Counted from the first letter of the stretch, positions 46,611 through 58,914 are shown. The stretch is DNA of 64,000 nt from Absidia repens (GCA_002105175.1 MCGE01000024.1:186001-250000), one strand, 5' to 3'. The notes: generated from the sequence alone by a model not told the origin. A program made the numbers and translations.

Positions 46611-47508
46611 GAACATTTTCCTGGATAACCTTTTTCACTTCGATGGAAAAAAAAAAAACACACAAAAGAAAGTACTATATGGCCACTCTCTTAATAGATT
46701 TAGCATAACTAAACATATTAGAATAGCGACATTACCCATAATAACGATGCACTATTCATTTTCCCGTTGATATCGTTGTAGCCAACAGAAGTTGCTTAAC
46801 TGCATACAATATTTTGTCTACTTCATCAACTTGCTTCCCTAATTGGTTTATGTATGTTTAAATAGAAAAGCATTAGTATGTGAGTGAGAAAAAACCGTTG
46901 CTAGCTTGCCGGCTACGCCATTTCGCAGTTCTTTAGCCAGCTTTCCTTAATCGCTGTTTCTCGTGCATACTCTCGATCTGTGGGTTTCAAAAAAGAAAAA
47001 GAAAAATAGCAAGCGGTAGTAGGAGGGATTCTTTGAGTCGTTTTACAACTCGCCATGATGGGCCCATCAAAAATCCGGCGATGAATGCAAAGAAAAGAAA
47101 GGGACGGTGGGAAGCAGTAGTACGTGCATGAAAAAGGCATAAAAAATATTTACTATAACAAAATATTTGGGCACATGTATTGTTATATTATGATGTCTCT
47201 GGCACTTAATATAAAACAAAATGTAGGAAGAGAATTGGAAAACGAAGAAGGTAAACCCGTGAGATGATGACGGGAATGAAGGAGGAAAAGTTATTACAGT
47301 AGTATACATGTCATAACATACTACATATAGTATGGGAGTGAAGCAATTCAAAAATCTTTTTAATCACCGAACTCGCTCCATCTCACTGTCTAGGCGACGG
47401 AGTTCAAATATACAGTCTGTTATATTTTTTGCTCAGTCTTCCTTTTTTTTTCCTTTCTATTATTTATTACTTATTCCTTCCCTACAAGACAAACAACAAT
47501 ATTACATC
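46611..47508. other. Upstream flank of VPS26, no gene seen
   Basis: AT-rich DNA with short frames only. Pyrimidine-rich just before the VPS26 start. Confidence 0.5.
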
Positions 47509-49115
47509 ATGTCTATGGCAGTAAGTAACATATTATGCAAGTATTTTATTGCTTATTATTAGAAGAATGATACATCTTTTTTAACCTGACTTACACCTTC
47601 TTTTTTTTTATTGAAAGAGTCTTTTTGGTCTCTCAACACCTGTAGATATTCAAGTAGACTTTAAAGGCGAAAAAGAACGAAAACATGTGGACGTAAAAAT
47701 TGACAAGGATCAACGTGAAAGTTTACCAGTTTACCTTGATGGTGAAACTGTCAGTGGCACAGTAAGTAACCAAGAAAGAAAAACGGCATTGAAAGGGGTA
47801 CTCACCTTTTCTTTTTCTTTTTTCCCTTTAGGCCACCGTCAGATTAAAGGATGGAAAACGTTTTGAACATAATGGCATCAAAGTTGAATTTGTTGGTAGC
47901 ATAGGTAAGTAAAGTGGAGGGTCGGTGGAGGGTATGGAGACGGCGTTACGATATACTTATTAACCTGTTTTGTCCATTAATAGAATTGTTTTATGACCGT
48001 GGAAAATCACACGAGTTCCTTACCTTATCTCAAGAACTGGCAGCACCTGGTGAACTACGTCAAAGTGCCTCCTTCGACTTTGAGTTCAAAAATGTGGAAA
48101 AACAGTACGAATGTTACAATGGGATTAATGTCAAGCTAAGGTAAGAAACTTCTTGAAACAGAATCAATGAATAGTGTAAATAACATTCAATTTGATGTAT
48201 ACTAGATACTATGTTAGAGTGACAGTGGCCAGACGCATGGCGGATTTGATTCGTGAAAAAGATATGTGGGTATATTCTTATCGCATGCCCACTGAAGTCA
48301 GCAATTCTATCAAGATGGAAGTGGGAATTGAAGATTGCCTGCATATTGAATTTGAATACAACAAATCGAAGTAAGCACGATTTAGTATGAGGGGGGATGG
48401 GGGAATACATAAATGTAGAAAGGCTGAAATTTGCGCATTTTTTGGTCAACAATTAGATACTATTTGAAGGATGTTATTGTTGGAAAAATCTACTTTCTGC
48501 TAGTACGTATCAAGATCAAAACCATGGAACTGTCTATTATTCGCAGAGAAACCACTGGTGCAAGTAAGTTATCTTCGAAGCATAAAATCAATAGAAACTA
48601 ATTAGTTTTCATTTTATCTTTTTTACGAATTAGTGCCCAACGTGTACAATGAAAGTGAAACAGTGACAAGGTTTGAAATCATGGATGGTGCCCCTGTCAA
48701 AGGTAAAATCATCTAACAAAACACTTTGATAAAAATATTAACACTTGAACCTCTCGCATTTTTTCTTATTATAATGATAGGTGAAACTATTCCCATTCGA
48801 TTGTTTTTGGGCGGATTTGAATTGGCCCCTACATTTAGAGGTAAAATTATGCTGTTATCTTGGAAGGGACAAATTAACTAATCTTTCTGCTTTATAGACG
48901 TGAACAAAAAGTTTTCCACCAGATACTACTTGAATCTTGTCCTCATTGACGAAGAAAACCGCCGATATTTCAAACAACAAGAAATCACCATGTTTAGACG
49001 CAAAAGTAAATATCAACTGGACTATTGACAGAAATATTCTACAATTACTGAACTAACTTTTGTTTTATGTGTCTGCATCATAGTTGACGATGGCTACCCT
49101 CCAGATGAAGAATAA
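47509..49115 (+). CDS. VPS26: Retromer subunit VPS26
   Basis: Ten exons (47509-47520, 47618-47761, 47832-47904, 47984-48140, 48206-48370, 48457-48563, 48634-48702, 48781-48840, 48898-49005, 49084-49115) encode 308 residues. VPS26 is the arrestin-fold member of the retromer core, which returns cargo from endosomes to the Golgi or plasma membrane. The first exon holds only four codons (MSMA); the next opens SLFGLSTPVDIQVDF. Family blocks are LPVYLDGETVSGTATV, FVGSIELFYDRGKSHEF, LAAPGELRQSASFDFEF, and NVKLRYYVRVTVARR, which spans an intron. IRRETTGAMPNVYNESET, IMDGAPVKGETIPIRLFLG and FSTRYYLNLVLIDEENRRYF follow. All introns are GT-AG and phases fit throughout, a good internal check on the model. 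Confidence 0.97.
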
Positions 49116-49626
49116 GACACACTGTGGCATGGATCTTATATTATATTCCCCTTTCCCTGAATCACTTAGCTAGTTTCATTAACACTATTATCCCTTTTCC
49201 TCTTTTTACCCCATTTCACACATCATACACAATCAATACAAGACTAGTTATTTGTATCATCCCCCTTCGCCCCTTTTATCGCTTTCCCATTCCATATACT
49301 ATATATTCAATAAAAGATAGTTATTTGTATCATTAATCTGTCTATATTTTTGTCCCAATCCATAATCAATATAAAAAAGGCCATAAATGGCAAAGCCATT
49401 CCATCAGCTACAGTGAATACCAATGAATAAAAAATACATCATTCGTATCATCAGTCTCTACATATAATAATCCCAGATATCAGCAATAAAACGCAAGAGA
49501 TAAATTTGAAGAAGTGATTTTATTTGAATAGTTTACAGACAAAGAAAAAAATAGGACTAATAAAACAAATCAATATAATATAGTTCTATTCACCATATGT
49601 TGAAGGCCAGTGACTTGAGTTGTTGC

Positions 49627-50285
49627 TTAAGCATCAGCTTCGATAACATTGCGTTCGGAGACGTAGATACCATCCAAAAACTTACGGATATCCTTGTTCT
49701 TGACCAAACAGGATTGTTGAATGTCAGCAGCACATTGGGAGACAGCTTCCAAATCGTTACCAGTCAAAGTCAATTCATCCTTTTGGTTGGTAGAGGCAGC
49801 AACAGTGACACCTTCACGCATTTGGACACGGAAAACAACCTTTTGACCCAAGAAGTTACGGATTTCCACATCCTTACCGTCGTTGTTGATGATACAGTTG
49901 ATGGGGAAATGCGCATAGACGTAACGCATCTTGTATTGGAAACCCTTGGTGACACCAGTGATCATGTTGTTGACGAGGGAGCGGACGGTACGGATACAGG
50001 CAATGTGCTTGCGACCACCGTGGTAGACAACAAACTTGAGCTTGTCCTTACCAACAAACTTGATTTCAATGTTCAAGTGACGGAGGTTCTTGTTCAAAGT
50101 ACCACGGGGACCGGTAACAGTGACATCACGGGCCTTGATGGAGACCTTGACACCTTGGGGGATGATGAGTTCGTCGTCTTGGTAGATATCCTATCGTCAT
50201 GAACATAATGAAAAAGCGAGATTAATATGAGGTTTCGTTTGATCAAAAAATTGCGACATAATAAAGGGGTCTCGCTTACCTTCAT
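49627..50285 (-). CDS. RPL9: 60S ribosomal protein L9 (uL6)
   Basis: Two minus-strand exons, 50285-50280 (ATGAAG only) and 50190-49627, give 189 residues, the usual length. The protein sits near the sarcin-ricin loop in the large cytosolic subunit. Typical blocks are [80 protein letters not shown], and the C-terminal [18 protein letters not shown]. The tiny first exon with an early intron is common in fungal ribosomal protein genes. An intronic segment of 89 bases separates the exons. Confidence 0.97.
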
Positions 50286-51187
50286 GGTTGACAAATGGAG
50301 CTATAAATCCCTATAGTATAAAATGTAAGATCAAATTCAATTAGCACTCTGATCTACAACTGTCAAATCAATTTAAATGGGTTGTGCATGCATCCATCCA
50401 TCCCATCGTCCATCCATCCAGTCATCTATCCATTTATCATTCATACATTTCTCACACCATCCTTATTTTTTCGTAATATTTTTTTTTTCTAGCTGTGATT
50501 ATCACCTACGTTGGATGTTATGCAAAAGAGAAGGAGCAAAATCTATTCGGCTGTCCTTTTTTTCCTTTATCCCGCAAAGAAGCTGTCAAAATTCAAAAAT
50601 AAGCGGTGTTTCAAATCACCAGGCCCCTGTTTTTTGTTCAAGGAACAATCATAATGAGTGTCTTACACTGCATGTATCTTTCTTCTTTTTAGAACGGATT
50701 ACAAATCTTTATTGTTACCTTGAACTCTTCGAGAACACATACGCACACACACAAAAGAAAACTGGGTCATCAGATCGAATAGAGATCGATAAACATAAAC
50801 AACTACCTTCATTTGCTCAGCTTTCATTGGTCACACAGCTAGGTTCTTTCTTGTCAAACACCTTTTCCCACACATACACTACTCTTGCTGCGTGTTACGT
50901 GGCTTTTTTGACCTAGCTGTTGACACCCACGACCCTCATTCTAGCAATACCCGAAAAAAATATCACATGGTTCAGTCGCTGACCTATACGCAATAGGCAA
51001 CTTCCGAATGAATTTTGAGCTTCAAATGAGCTCATGTTCTGTTCTGTCAAATAGACTTAGGGTGCTGAATAACACTGGTTGTTTAAAGTTTCCTCATACC
51101 CAACCCTTTTTTTTTTTTCTACACGAGCATATATATCCATTCCACAAAATAAGTATTCAATATATGAGAGAGATTAATGGTAAGAGT
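50286..51187. other. Upstream flank of RPL9, no gene seen
   Basis: Contains CATC-rich stretches near 50390-50460. No supported gene. It ends at R9. Confidence 0.45.
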
Positions 51188-51425
51188 ATGAGATAAATTT
51201 TATTCAGATATACATATGAACTATGATAAACTAATACTAAGCTAAGCTAATGAACGATATCCTTGGCATTATTCGAAAGATAAAGTAATCTAATAGTGGT
51301 TCCAAAAGCTGAATCCAAAATAAAAGGGTTTCCCCATGATGTTTGTTCTGCATTTTTGAAAATGCCCCTAATTCAAGTTCTAACACTAATCCAAGATACG
51401 CTACACATCATTGAGGCTTCATTGC
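51188..51425 (-). repeat. R-family dispersed repeat, copy R9 (partial)
   Basis: Read on the minus strand: TTAGTGTTAGAACTTG, CATTTTCAAAAATGCAGAACAAACATCATGGGGAAACCCTTTTATTTTGG, then TTAGCTTAGCTTAGTATTAGTTTATCATAG and a TGAATAAAATTTATCTC unit. The AAATGCA sub-type like R3, R4 and R6. Head missing. Confidence 0.78.
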
Positions 51426-52149
51426 AGTTGCTCTCAAAAAATGAGAGAAAAAGAAGCGAAAAAAAGGTGGGGGTGGTAGAAATAAAAATAGAAAAATCAG
51501 CAGCGCAGCGGAGTATGAACATTCCTACCACTTTTTTTTTCAGCCACCATATGTGTCTGGAAGTGGTAGAAGCGTCTAATGCCCATCCTATTGGGGGGGG
51601 GTTCATTCCACACCCTATAAAAATACACAATGATACTGAGTGTTTTGCATGACGGTTGTGCACCAAAGTGTAATATTAGCTCTCTAATCGCATTCCAGCA
51701 TACCGTATACTACAAACCTCTTTCATTGTCCCTCTACCCCCTTCCCTGATATTTCCAGAACATGTATGTTTTTTTTTCTAATGATTTAGAGAACCATTTA
51801 ATGCAAAATTAGGATAGTTCCTAGTGCGTTTGTTAAACGGGTATAATGTTTTGTGCGCGTACAACGAGCGAGCGCTTCTGGCGGGTGGTGTTAGGCTGAA
51901 TAAGAAATATGCTTTAATGTGTCCGTCTCTGGAGCGTGGCTAGGAAGCGATGACAAAGGAGTTTTTGTGATACACTACTGTATGTTTGTGGTTGGATAGT
52001 GATCCAGAATGCAGAGGAGGGAGCTGGATTGTTTAAAAACTTATTTGTCATGGGAATGACATTGTTCTTTAGTAAAAACAGTAGGTGTTTTGGTATGACT
52101 CTCACAAAATGGCTATAAAAGTTATATTGCTCACTATTCTATCATTCAA
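51426..52149. other. Intergenic DNA between R9 and R10
   Basis: Contains a short G run near 51593-51602 and several T runs. No gene, RNA or repeat copy recognised. Confidence 0.45.
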
Positions 52150-52870
52150 AGGATGTCTCATAAAAAGGCATATTTTATTGATATGTATATATTGAATAAA
52201 TAACTAAACTAAAAGTGCGAGATTCATTATACCAAGGGGCCTAGTCGAGTTAGCATGAGGGATACGAATGGCAGATCAGAAGGATGGTCGATACTGATCT
52301 AAAGAGGTAATTGTAAAACGGGTATTTGATATATTGTGTTGTATAAGGTATAAGAATGACTAAAGATATATTTTTTATTGAAGCACAACAAACGGTCAGT
52401 ACTATTCAAAATAAGATGGTAGTAAAAAAAAAAAAAGAGATCTATACACAAGACTTGAAAAGACTAATGGGTCATTTTTCATTGAAGCAAGTAAAGATAC
52501 ACATATTTTATTTCAATGTTTATACAAGTTTTTGACAAACTAACACTACTAAACTAAGCTAATGAGGGCTCCAAAAAGCCATCAAATGTGCCTTCAGATC
52601 CTAGGTCCAAAATGAAAAGGTTTCCCCATGCATGTTGTAATCCCTGAGCTGAACACCTTTCTAAACTAGTCCTGACGCTAATATAATCCAACATGACCTC
52701 ATAGAAGTTGAATGGTGAACAAAAAATGAAGGGAAAAATAAAATAATCAAATGGAAAGAGAGAGAAAGGGCCGGGGGAGAAAAAAAAACACTGGAATAAA
52801 TAAAAATCCACGTGGTCGGGGAGTGAAATATTTTTGTTGTCTCTCACTGAATTGCAGGTCTGACCTGCCA
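52150..52870 (-). repeat. R-family dispersed repeat, copy R10
   Basis: Read on the minus strand: CAGACCTGCAATTCAGTGAGAGACAAC, then the head TATTTCACTCCCCGACCACGTGG (CACGTG 52809-52814). The core is TTAGCGTCAGGACTAGTTTAG and GCATGGGGAAACCTTTTCATTTTGG. AATAAAATATGTGTATC is near 52505 and CAATAAAAAATATATC near 52375. The end lies near 52160 with AATAAAATATGCC. With R8 it shows that the family head extends 5' of the CACGTG by at least 45 bases. Confidence 0.85.
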
Positions 52871-52947
52871 TGTCAGTATTTAAAATCCCGCTATAAAAAA
52901 AAGTCGAGTCTCATCCATCTTGTTTACCTCTATCTTCTATATCGATC

Positions 52948-53512
52948 ATGTGGTCCATCGCTCCCCTTCGACAAGCTGTACGACTCATTCATACCGAATC
53001 AATTTCCTCTATCCCAACACCAAGAGGTAAGGACAACGTATATATACTACTTCCTGGACATTGTTAACCGCCTCACCCTTATTCTCTCCCTCTCCGGGGT
53101 TTTTTTTACAGGTCAAATTAAAGATGTTAATGATTTTATGAAGACCATTGGTCGAGGCTGCGATGAATTCAGTGGAAAATTCGAAGTAAGGCAACCCCCT
53201 CCCCTTTTCAACCAGCAAAACATACACATATACTCGAAACTGATCCATTCAATCATTTGTTTTTAAATATAACAACACCTCCGTAGACCTGGGAATCATT
53301 GTTTACTACTCATAGCCGTGTGATGAAGACCGACATGGGGATCCCTACCAAACAACGAAAGTAAGTCTACTTATCTCTTCTTATGAGAGGCGATCTATTG
53401 ACACAATTTAACCGAATTCTGTGGTTTTATTATTAGATACATTCTCAGCTGGGTAGAGCAATACAAGAATGGTGTGGAGCCTAGATCTATTGGCTTACCC
53501 AAGAAGAAGTAG
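52948..53512 (+). CDS. Mitochondrial small-subunit ribosomal protein mS41 (IGR motif)
   Basis: Four exons (52948-53026, 53112-53185, 53287-53360, 53437-53512) encode exactly 100 residues. mS41 (Fyv4 in yeast) is a small mitoribosome subunit with the IGR motif. The N-terminus is presequence-like (MWSIAPLRQAVRLIHTES). The domain has VNDFMKTIGRGCDEFSGKFE, giving the IGRGC core, then TWESLFTTHSRVMKTDMGIP. TKQRKYILSWVEQYKNG follows, and the protein ends LPKKK. All four introns joins are in phase. The gene starts only about 80 bp from the R10 head, in the opposite direction. Confidence 0.9.
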
Positions 53513-53900
53513 ATTGTTATCATAGTATAAATAGATTAGAACACCCGCCCACGTTTATTACATAGAATACAATTGGTTTTACATTTTTTTTATTTTGAAT
53601 AAAACATGACGAAATTGACAATATATTTCTGACCCTGTTGTGTATATATACGATATGGCATGTATGTGTTTGGGATGGTGTACTAGCGATATGTATGCGG
53701 TATATTACTGTAATGATGAATTGTGATATACATAGTGTTGCAAAAACCCAATGATTCAATATTAAAGGAGACAGTTGTTCATGTAAAACATGCTTTAATT
53801 TTATTGAAGAATGAATATATGTATATACATATATAACTAAAACTAAGGCTAAGACTAAAAAGCATCATATAAAAAGGGGGATAAAATATACTACTAATAA

Positions 53901-54758
53901 CTACCAATCATTGACTTCGCATGGGTGCACGGATCTACCTTTGTTCCCCAAGCCATTTCCATCCAAGCCAAAGCGCCAGTTATGCTTCGTGCAGATCAAG
54001 GTATTCCCCAAAACTTGTCCCCATGTATTCAGATCCACGCCTTTATGAGGACAGAAGCGATCACATTCGTAGACTTGACCCGTAGCCGTTTTCACTTGAA
54101 TTCGATTCGGACCCGCAGGTTTGATTGGGCGTAAGCCAAAGGAAGATGAACCATTGGATGCACCCTTTTTTTTCTGCTTGCGAATAGCCATACCATCATC
54201 AGAGCTACTGGAGGAAGAGGAGGATGACGATGACGATGACGACGAGCAGCTGTCGTCACTACTATCAACTAGCGTCGGCGTAGGTTGCTGTAAAATGGTG
54301 CCATTTTGACTGGAGAAGGATACCGATTTCTTTTGTTGATCACTTCCGCCACCATCACCTATTGTATATAGAGATTGTTGTTCTTCTTTTCCAACATCAA
54401 TAGAGCCATTGTGGATCGTATTTCGAATGGTTTCTGGATCTTCGCTGAGGACATCTTTCATTAGTTCAGGAGATGCAAGCATGTTGTTGTCTTCTGCCAA
54501 GGCCAGTTCATCCCGTCCACGGAACACCACAGGTTCGCCCATCTTTTTCTTCTTTTCCTTCTTTTCCTTCTTCTTCTTTTTCTTTTCTGCCTTGTAGTCC
54601 ATAGTTGTTGCAGGTGTTTCGGCGAAGGAGTGCATGGGGTGTTCTTGTTTGGCCCACTTTGGATCAATCGCCTGTCGAAGTAGGTCACGGAGCAAAGGAA
54701 TAATTTCAATCATCTGATCAGAAGAATGAGAGAATGATGATGAGATATATCATGGTGT

Positions 54759-54789
<31 letters not shown>

Positions 54790-55322
54790 ATGTAAATGAA
54801 AAGTGATAATATGATCTACTACTTACCGACCAACTGTGACTCGATAGTACTCGCAGATCACGCACCTGTGTATATATAAAAATACATTAAAAAATTGAAA
54901 ATCAAGTCAGTATAAAGGTCAAAATTTCCTTATGTAAAACTAAAGAGTGTCTACTTACAAAGTATAAACGGTTCTTTTCAAGAATGGCAATATCGTCGTC
55001 TACTTGGTCATCAGTCCACGATCGATCTTTCCCAATTTGTTCCAAGAGAGTGGAAGTTCGCTACAGTATGAGCAATAAGAGAAAGAAGATCAATATCTAA
55101 GCATCTATATTATTTTTTTCTCTTATTATATTACCATGGAGTCAGGCAAAGGAGTGTTATAATCTATGGAGATAAAAGAAGGTGATTAGTTATCACCAAT
55201 TTGATTCACCTAGATCCGCACTGACGGTATATTAAAATAGAGATACACTTACCGTAGTCATCGTTTGGATTGAGAGACGAAGCATAGCTTTCAAATAAGG
55301 ATACACGTGCCTTTTTTCCCAT
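53901..55322 (-). CDS. Rieske [2Fe-2S]-domain protein with poly-Ser linker
   Basis: Five minus-strand exons (55322-55253, 55163-55135, 55060-54959, 54865-54827, 54713-53901) encode about 350 residues. The N-terminal third has no family I can name: helical sequence such as LLEQIGKDRSWTDDQVDDDI and EIIPLLRDLLRQAIDPKW. A Lys-rich run near residue 125, an acidic region and a long Ser run (15 or more) followed by Asp form a disordered linker. The C-terminal ~80 residues hold a Rieske cluster site: CDRFCPHKGVDL (CxH) and LICTKHNWRFGLDGNG (CxxH), spaced as usual for Rieske ferredoxins. No oxygenase catalytic domain or membrane anchor follows. So it looks like a soluble electron-transfer or scaffold protein; its partner is unknown. 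Confidence 0.78.
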
Positions 55323-56058
55323 TCGTTTTGTTAATGGTGAATTTCTATGAGAAAGAAGAGAAAAGGAGAAAAAAAAAACGAAAAATAGAAGGACCTCTAT
55401 TTTGAAATTCCGCCCTCTCAGGTCGAGGACCCATGTGCGTCTTTAACGCGGGAACAAAGCTTGGGGAATGAATGAATAGGTTTCTATTATGGACTAATGG
55501 AGGTGAGATGAAGGTTTGTTGTTTCAAATAGAGGAGGGGGATTCAAACATAAAAGATCTAAAAACATCAATCACTTATCATCTGATCGTCAACAAGCATT
55601 GTCGTGTCACCTGATGGATCATTATGGTATCCCTCCATCCAGGGCAATCTATCACTAATCTTCACTGGCAAAATCACCCTACAGTGTCGCCAATATGAGT
55701 GACAATCATACTCATGCAAATAAATCCACATCCATCATTAAATCAATTACACCTATTTGTAAATATGCAGTCATTGGCATCAACGTAAACACTCACATAC
55801 ACCTGTATACCCACGTATACACACATACACATACACTCATACACTCATACACAAATATACAAATATATCAACGTAAACATACACGCACACACAGTCCCAA
55901 TTTCTACAATCATTATCACATACGATATAAAATGAGGAAGGATAAATAAGACTTTTATTTTATTTTTTGAATCAAGGAATATATAAAATAAGGAAGATAT
56001 ATAACATAAGTATACTGCATTGGTAAAAAATAAAAATAAAAAGGAAGGGCGATCATCT
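55323..56058. other. Intergenic DNA with CA-rich low-complexity stretch
   Basis: An ACACATACAC-type stretch at about 55790-55880 gives an open frame rich in His and Thr, which I judge to be chance. No other feature seen. Confidence 0.45.
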
Positions 56059-57063
56059 TTATTCAGATAGTTTTGAATTCAATTCTTCAATTTCAAATAA
56101 CCGTTGGGGCACTAAATTCATCAAGTCATCCACTTGGGCCTGTTTTTCCTGTTCCACCGCTAGTTCCCTCTCCACTTGATCGAATTCCACTAGAATGTCT
56201 ACTGAATCATCCACATCGGCTTGTAGTTCCTTGAATTCCTTGATCAAACCTACCATTTTTTTTTCCCATGTCGACATCCACACCGACTGCTGTCGTTCCG
56301 CCTTGAGCACCATCTTCAATGCATCCACTTCTTGTTGTAACGCTTTAGTTTCTTCGTCTAGTGTACGCTGATGTGGTAAATTGTCGTCGTCCTTGAGGTT
56401 TGATCGTTCTGGATGAGGGGAAATCGACTGTTGCTGTTGACGTTGTTGTTGTTGTTGTTGCGGTTGTTGTTGCTGGTACTGCTGGCGCTGCTTCTGTTGG
56501 TGTTGCTTCTGTTGGTATACATCATGGTTTATACAAGTATCATCATCGTTCTCTCTCCGTTCTCGATATTGTTGGGACTTTTGTTGTCTTTGCTTATTGG
56601 AAGGTGAAGAAGAGTGGCGATGCTGTTGTTGAAGTGGTTGACGGTTGATGTAAGGTGGAGTAACTACGCTGAGATTTTTCTCGTACAAAGGACTGCGTGG
56701 CGAAGATGTCGTACTATGTTTCTAGTAAAAACAAAAAACAAAAAGGGCCATGTAAGTAGGGAGCTTTCTGAGCAGGAGATTTCTTTTATACCTTTCCACC
56801 ATCGGATAGAATCTAACATAGAAGAAAACGATATTAGTATTTATAAACAAAACGATTTGGATCTATATTGTAACTTACTTCATGTCTTGATTTGTTTGTT
56901 TTCGATTGAAGGGGCGAGAATCTATCGTGGATAGGCGAAGACTGATAAATTTTTTTTTTTAAAAAAAAAAAAGCATGATTAAGTAAAAGGAACATTTCTA
57001 TTTGTTTAATACACATACGTTTTCGCTACCAGGGGTAGACACTGGTGAAGTATTCTCGTCCAT
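56059..57063 (-). CDS. Gln-rich coiled-coil protein of unknown function
   Basis: Four minus-strand exons (57063-57019, 56941-56879, 56812-56792, 56721-56059) encode about 263 residues. The N-terminus is Ser/Pro-rich (MDENTSPVSTPGSEN, then SSPIHDRFSPLQS), which is common in phosphorylated proteins. The middle is Gln-rich from CAA/CAG-type codons (QQQQPQQQQQQ region). The C-terminal 90 or so residues form a likely coiled coil (DEETKALQQEVDALKMVLKA, LIKEFKELQADVDDSVDIL, FEIEELNSKLSE). No enzymatic motif. Loosely reminiscent of cytoskeletal or spindle-pole adaptor proteins, but no family is claimed. A 15-bp match to the R-family head lies about 75 bp upstream of its start. Confidence 0.7.
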
Positions 57064-57134
57064 ATTTTTTCAATTTAGTTGATGTGGTAATAAAGATAAA
57101 AAAAAGTGAAAAATACAAAAAAGTAAAAAATTTA

Positions 57135-57155
57135 TTGCCGGTGCGGGATTTGAAT
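57135..57155 (-). repeat. Solo R-family head or tRNA 3'-end-like fragment
   Basis: On the minus strand it reads ATTCAAATCCCGCACCGGCA. The 15 bases ATTCAAATCCCGCAC are identical to the head of R8 (46563-46577). They also resemble a tRNA T-loop plus acceptor end. No tRNA body or R core follows. Confidence 0.35.
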
Positions 57156-57264
57156 GTGAAAATTTCATTGGAGGATTGACAATGCAAACATTGTAGACTT
57201 TTATTTCATGTGTTTGCATTCATGAGACGGGGATAGCAAGATAAACTAGATAATATGACTATAA

Positions 57265-58235
57265 CTATTCGAATACAATAGCGGCCTCTTTACCAAATGA
57301 TCGCAGATCAGCCACAAGAAGTTCAGGTACCTCCAATGCAGAGAAATGACCGCCCTGGAGAAATGGAAGAAAACGAGTGGTCAGCACGACTTATTTTGGT
57401 TTTTCTTTTTATTAAACGAGTGACTTACCAGAGGATGTTCATTAAAGAATTTGAGATTTCCAGCCGTTTCTATCCAGTCTTTTGGTACCCCTAAAAAAAT
57501 AAAATTATCCATGAGCACTTGATCTTTTCCCTTCCACATATATATATATATAAATCTTACTAGATAGTTCGTTTTTGAAGGTGCTGATACCAAGAGGAAT
57601 ATGAATATAATCCGTCATTCCTGTTTTCATAGTCTTGGTTTGTTGTAGGAATTCATAATACAAACGAATTGAGGAGCTCATGGTATTGGTGAGCCAGTAA
57701 ATGGATACTTGAGTCAAAACTTCCTTGACCGTAATGGTTGATGGTAACGCTGCAACTTGAGCCTCATCGCCTTCATGATGTGTCCAAAAATGATACTTTT
57801 CTAACATCCAACCTAAAAAAAATACTTGATTAATATTATCATTCCCTTAGGATGTGTTTCGTTTCCCGTATTGTACCTAATAAAGCAGTGGGACTGTCCG
57901 TCAAGCCATACGCCAAAGAATATGGTCGAGTCCCTTGAATGGCTCGATACCCAGCATCCGGATTATTGTTTGCATCAACAAAATTCTGTCCCATCGATTT
58001 GAGTTTGCCTTGACCATAGACTGTATCAAACCCGAGCACTTTGGCCGCCAATAAAAATTTCGCCACCTTGGTCGGATGTTGCCAAAGATTATTTAGTGTG
58101 GGAAGTGGAGGCGCACATACAAATAGAGTAACATGTACTGCTGAGCAATGTTTGTCGTGCTTAGATGCCATGGACCTACAAACAACCGAGCCCCAATCAG
58201 TACCATGGGCCACTTGATCACATACAGAAAGAAAG

Positions 58236-58266
<31 letters not shown>

Positions 58267-58914
58267 AAAAAAAGTAAAATATCAAGAAGCATGGTGATTG
58301 TACATAATTTATACCCTTACCATATTTTGAATATCCAAGCTCTAGCATCAGTTCGTTGAATACATCGCCAATCTTGGTAGTCCCGAACCCAGGTGCAGTC
58401 GGTGGATCCGAGAAGCCATAACCCGGCAAACTAGGCACAATGACGTGGTAGGCCTAGAAACAAATAATATCATTAGGTCAATATTCATACAATTACTGAA
58501 TAAAAGCATTCCCCATATGTTTTGTGTTTTTACCTGCGCACCCAATTTTCCATCACGTAAAGGATTTATCACCTTATGAAATTCATAAAAAGTGGAAGGC
58601 CAGCCATGACAAAGGATCAAAGGAATGGCATCGGGGTCTTTGGAAACTTCATGTACAAAGTGGACCTTCATCCCTTGCTTGGTAGTATACTTATAGTGGT
58701 GCCATTGGTTTAATTCAGCTCGTGCCTCTTCCCAGTCATAAGAATCCCGCCATTCAGTAACAAGTGGTTCCAAAGCTTTCCAAGGTGTACCATACTGCCA
58801 ATCATCGCCTTTTTGACTTGTGAATTCATGAGGCTGAATACTACTATCAATGCGTTGGTGTAAATCAGATAATTGACCTGTAGTGAAACTAGGTATTTCG
58901 AAGTCTTGGATCAT
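57265..58914 (-). CDS. Epoxide hydrolase (microsomal type, alpha/beta fold)
   Basis: Six minus-strand exons (58914-58534, 58453-58321, 58212-57877, 57812-57561, 57490-57429, 57354-57265) encode about 417 residues. The N-terminal epoxide hydrolase domain is visible (FEIPSFTTGQLSDLHQRID, WEEARAELNQWHHYK). The alpha/beta-hydrolase core has the oxyanion motif LILCHGWPSTFYEF and SLPGYGFSDPP. VAHGTDWGSVVCR has Asp as nucleophile. The C-terminal block GGHFSALEVPELLVADLRSF carries the catalytic His. The lid region is rich in Trp and Tyr (WMLEKYHFWTHHEGD, SIYWLTN). Such enzymes add water to epoxides; the substrate may be juvenile-hormone-like or xenobiotic lipids, unknown here. No N-terminal membrane anchor is seen, so it may be soluble. 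Confidence 0.92.

Noticed and set aside
55695..55949. 84-codon frame rich in His and Thr
   Set aside because: It is made by an ACACATAC-type low-complexity stretch and has no domain or splice context.
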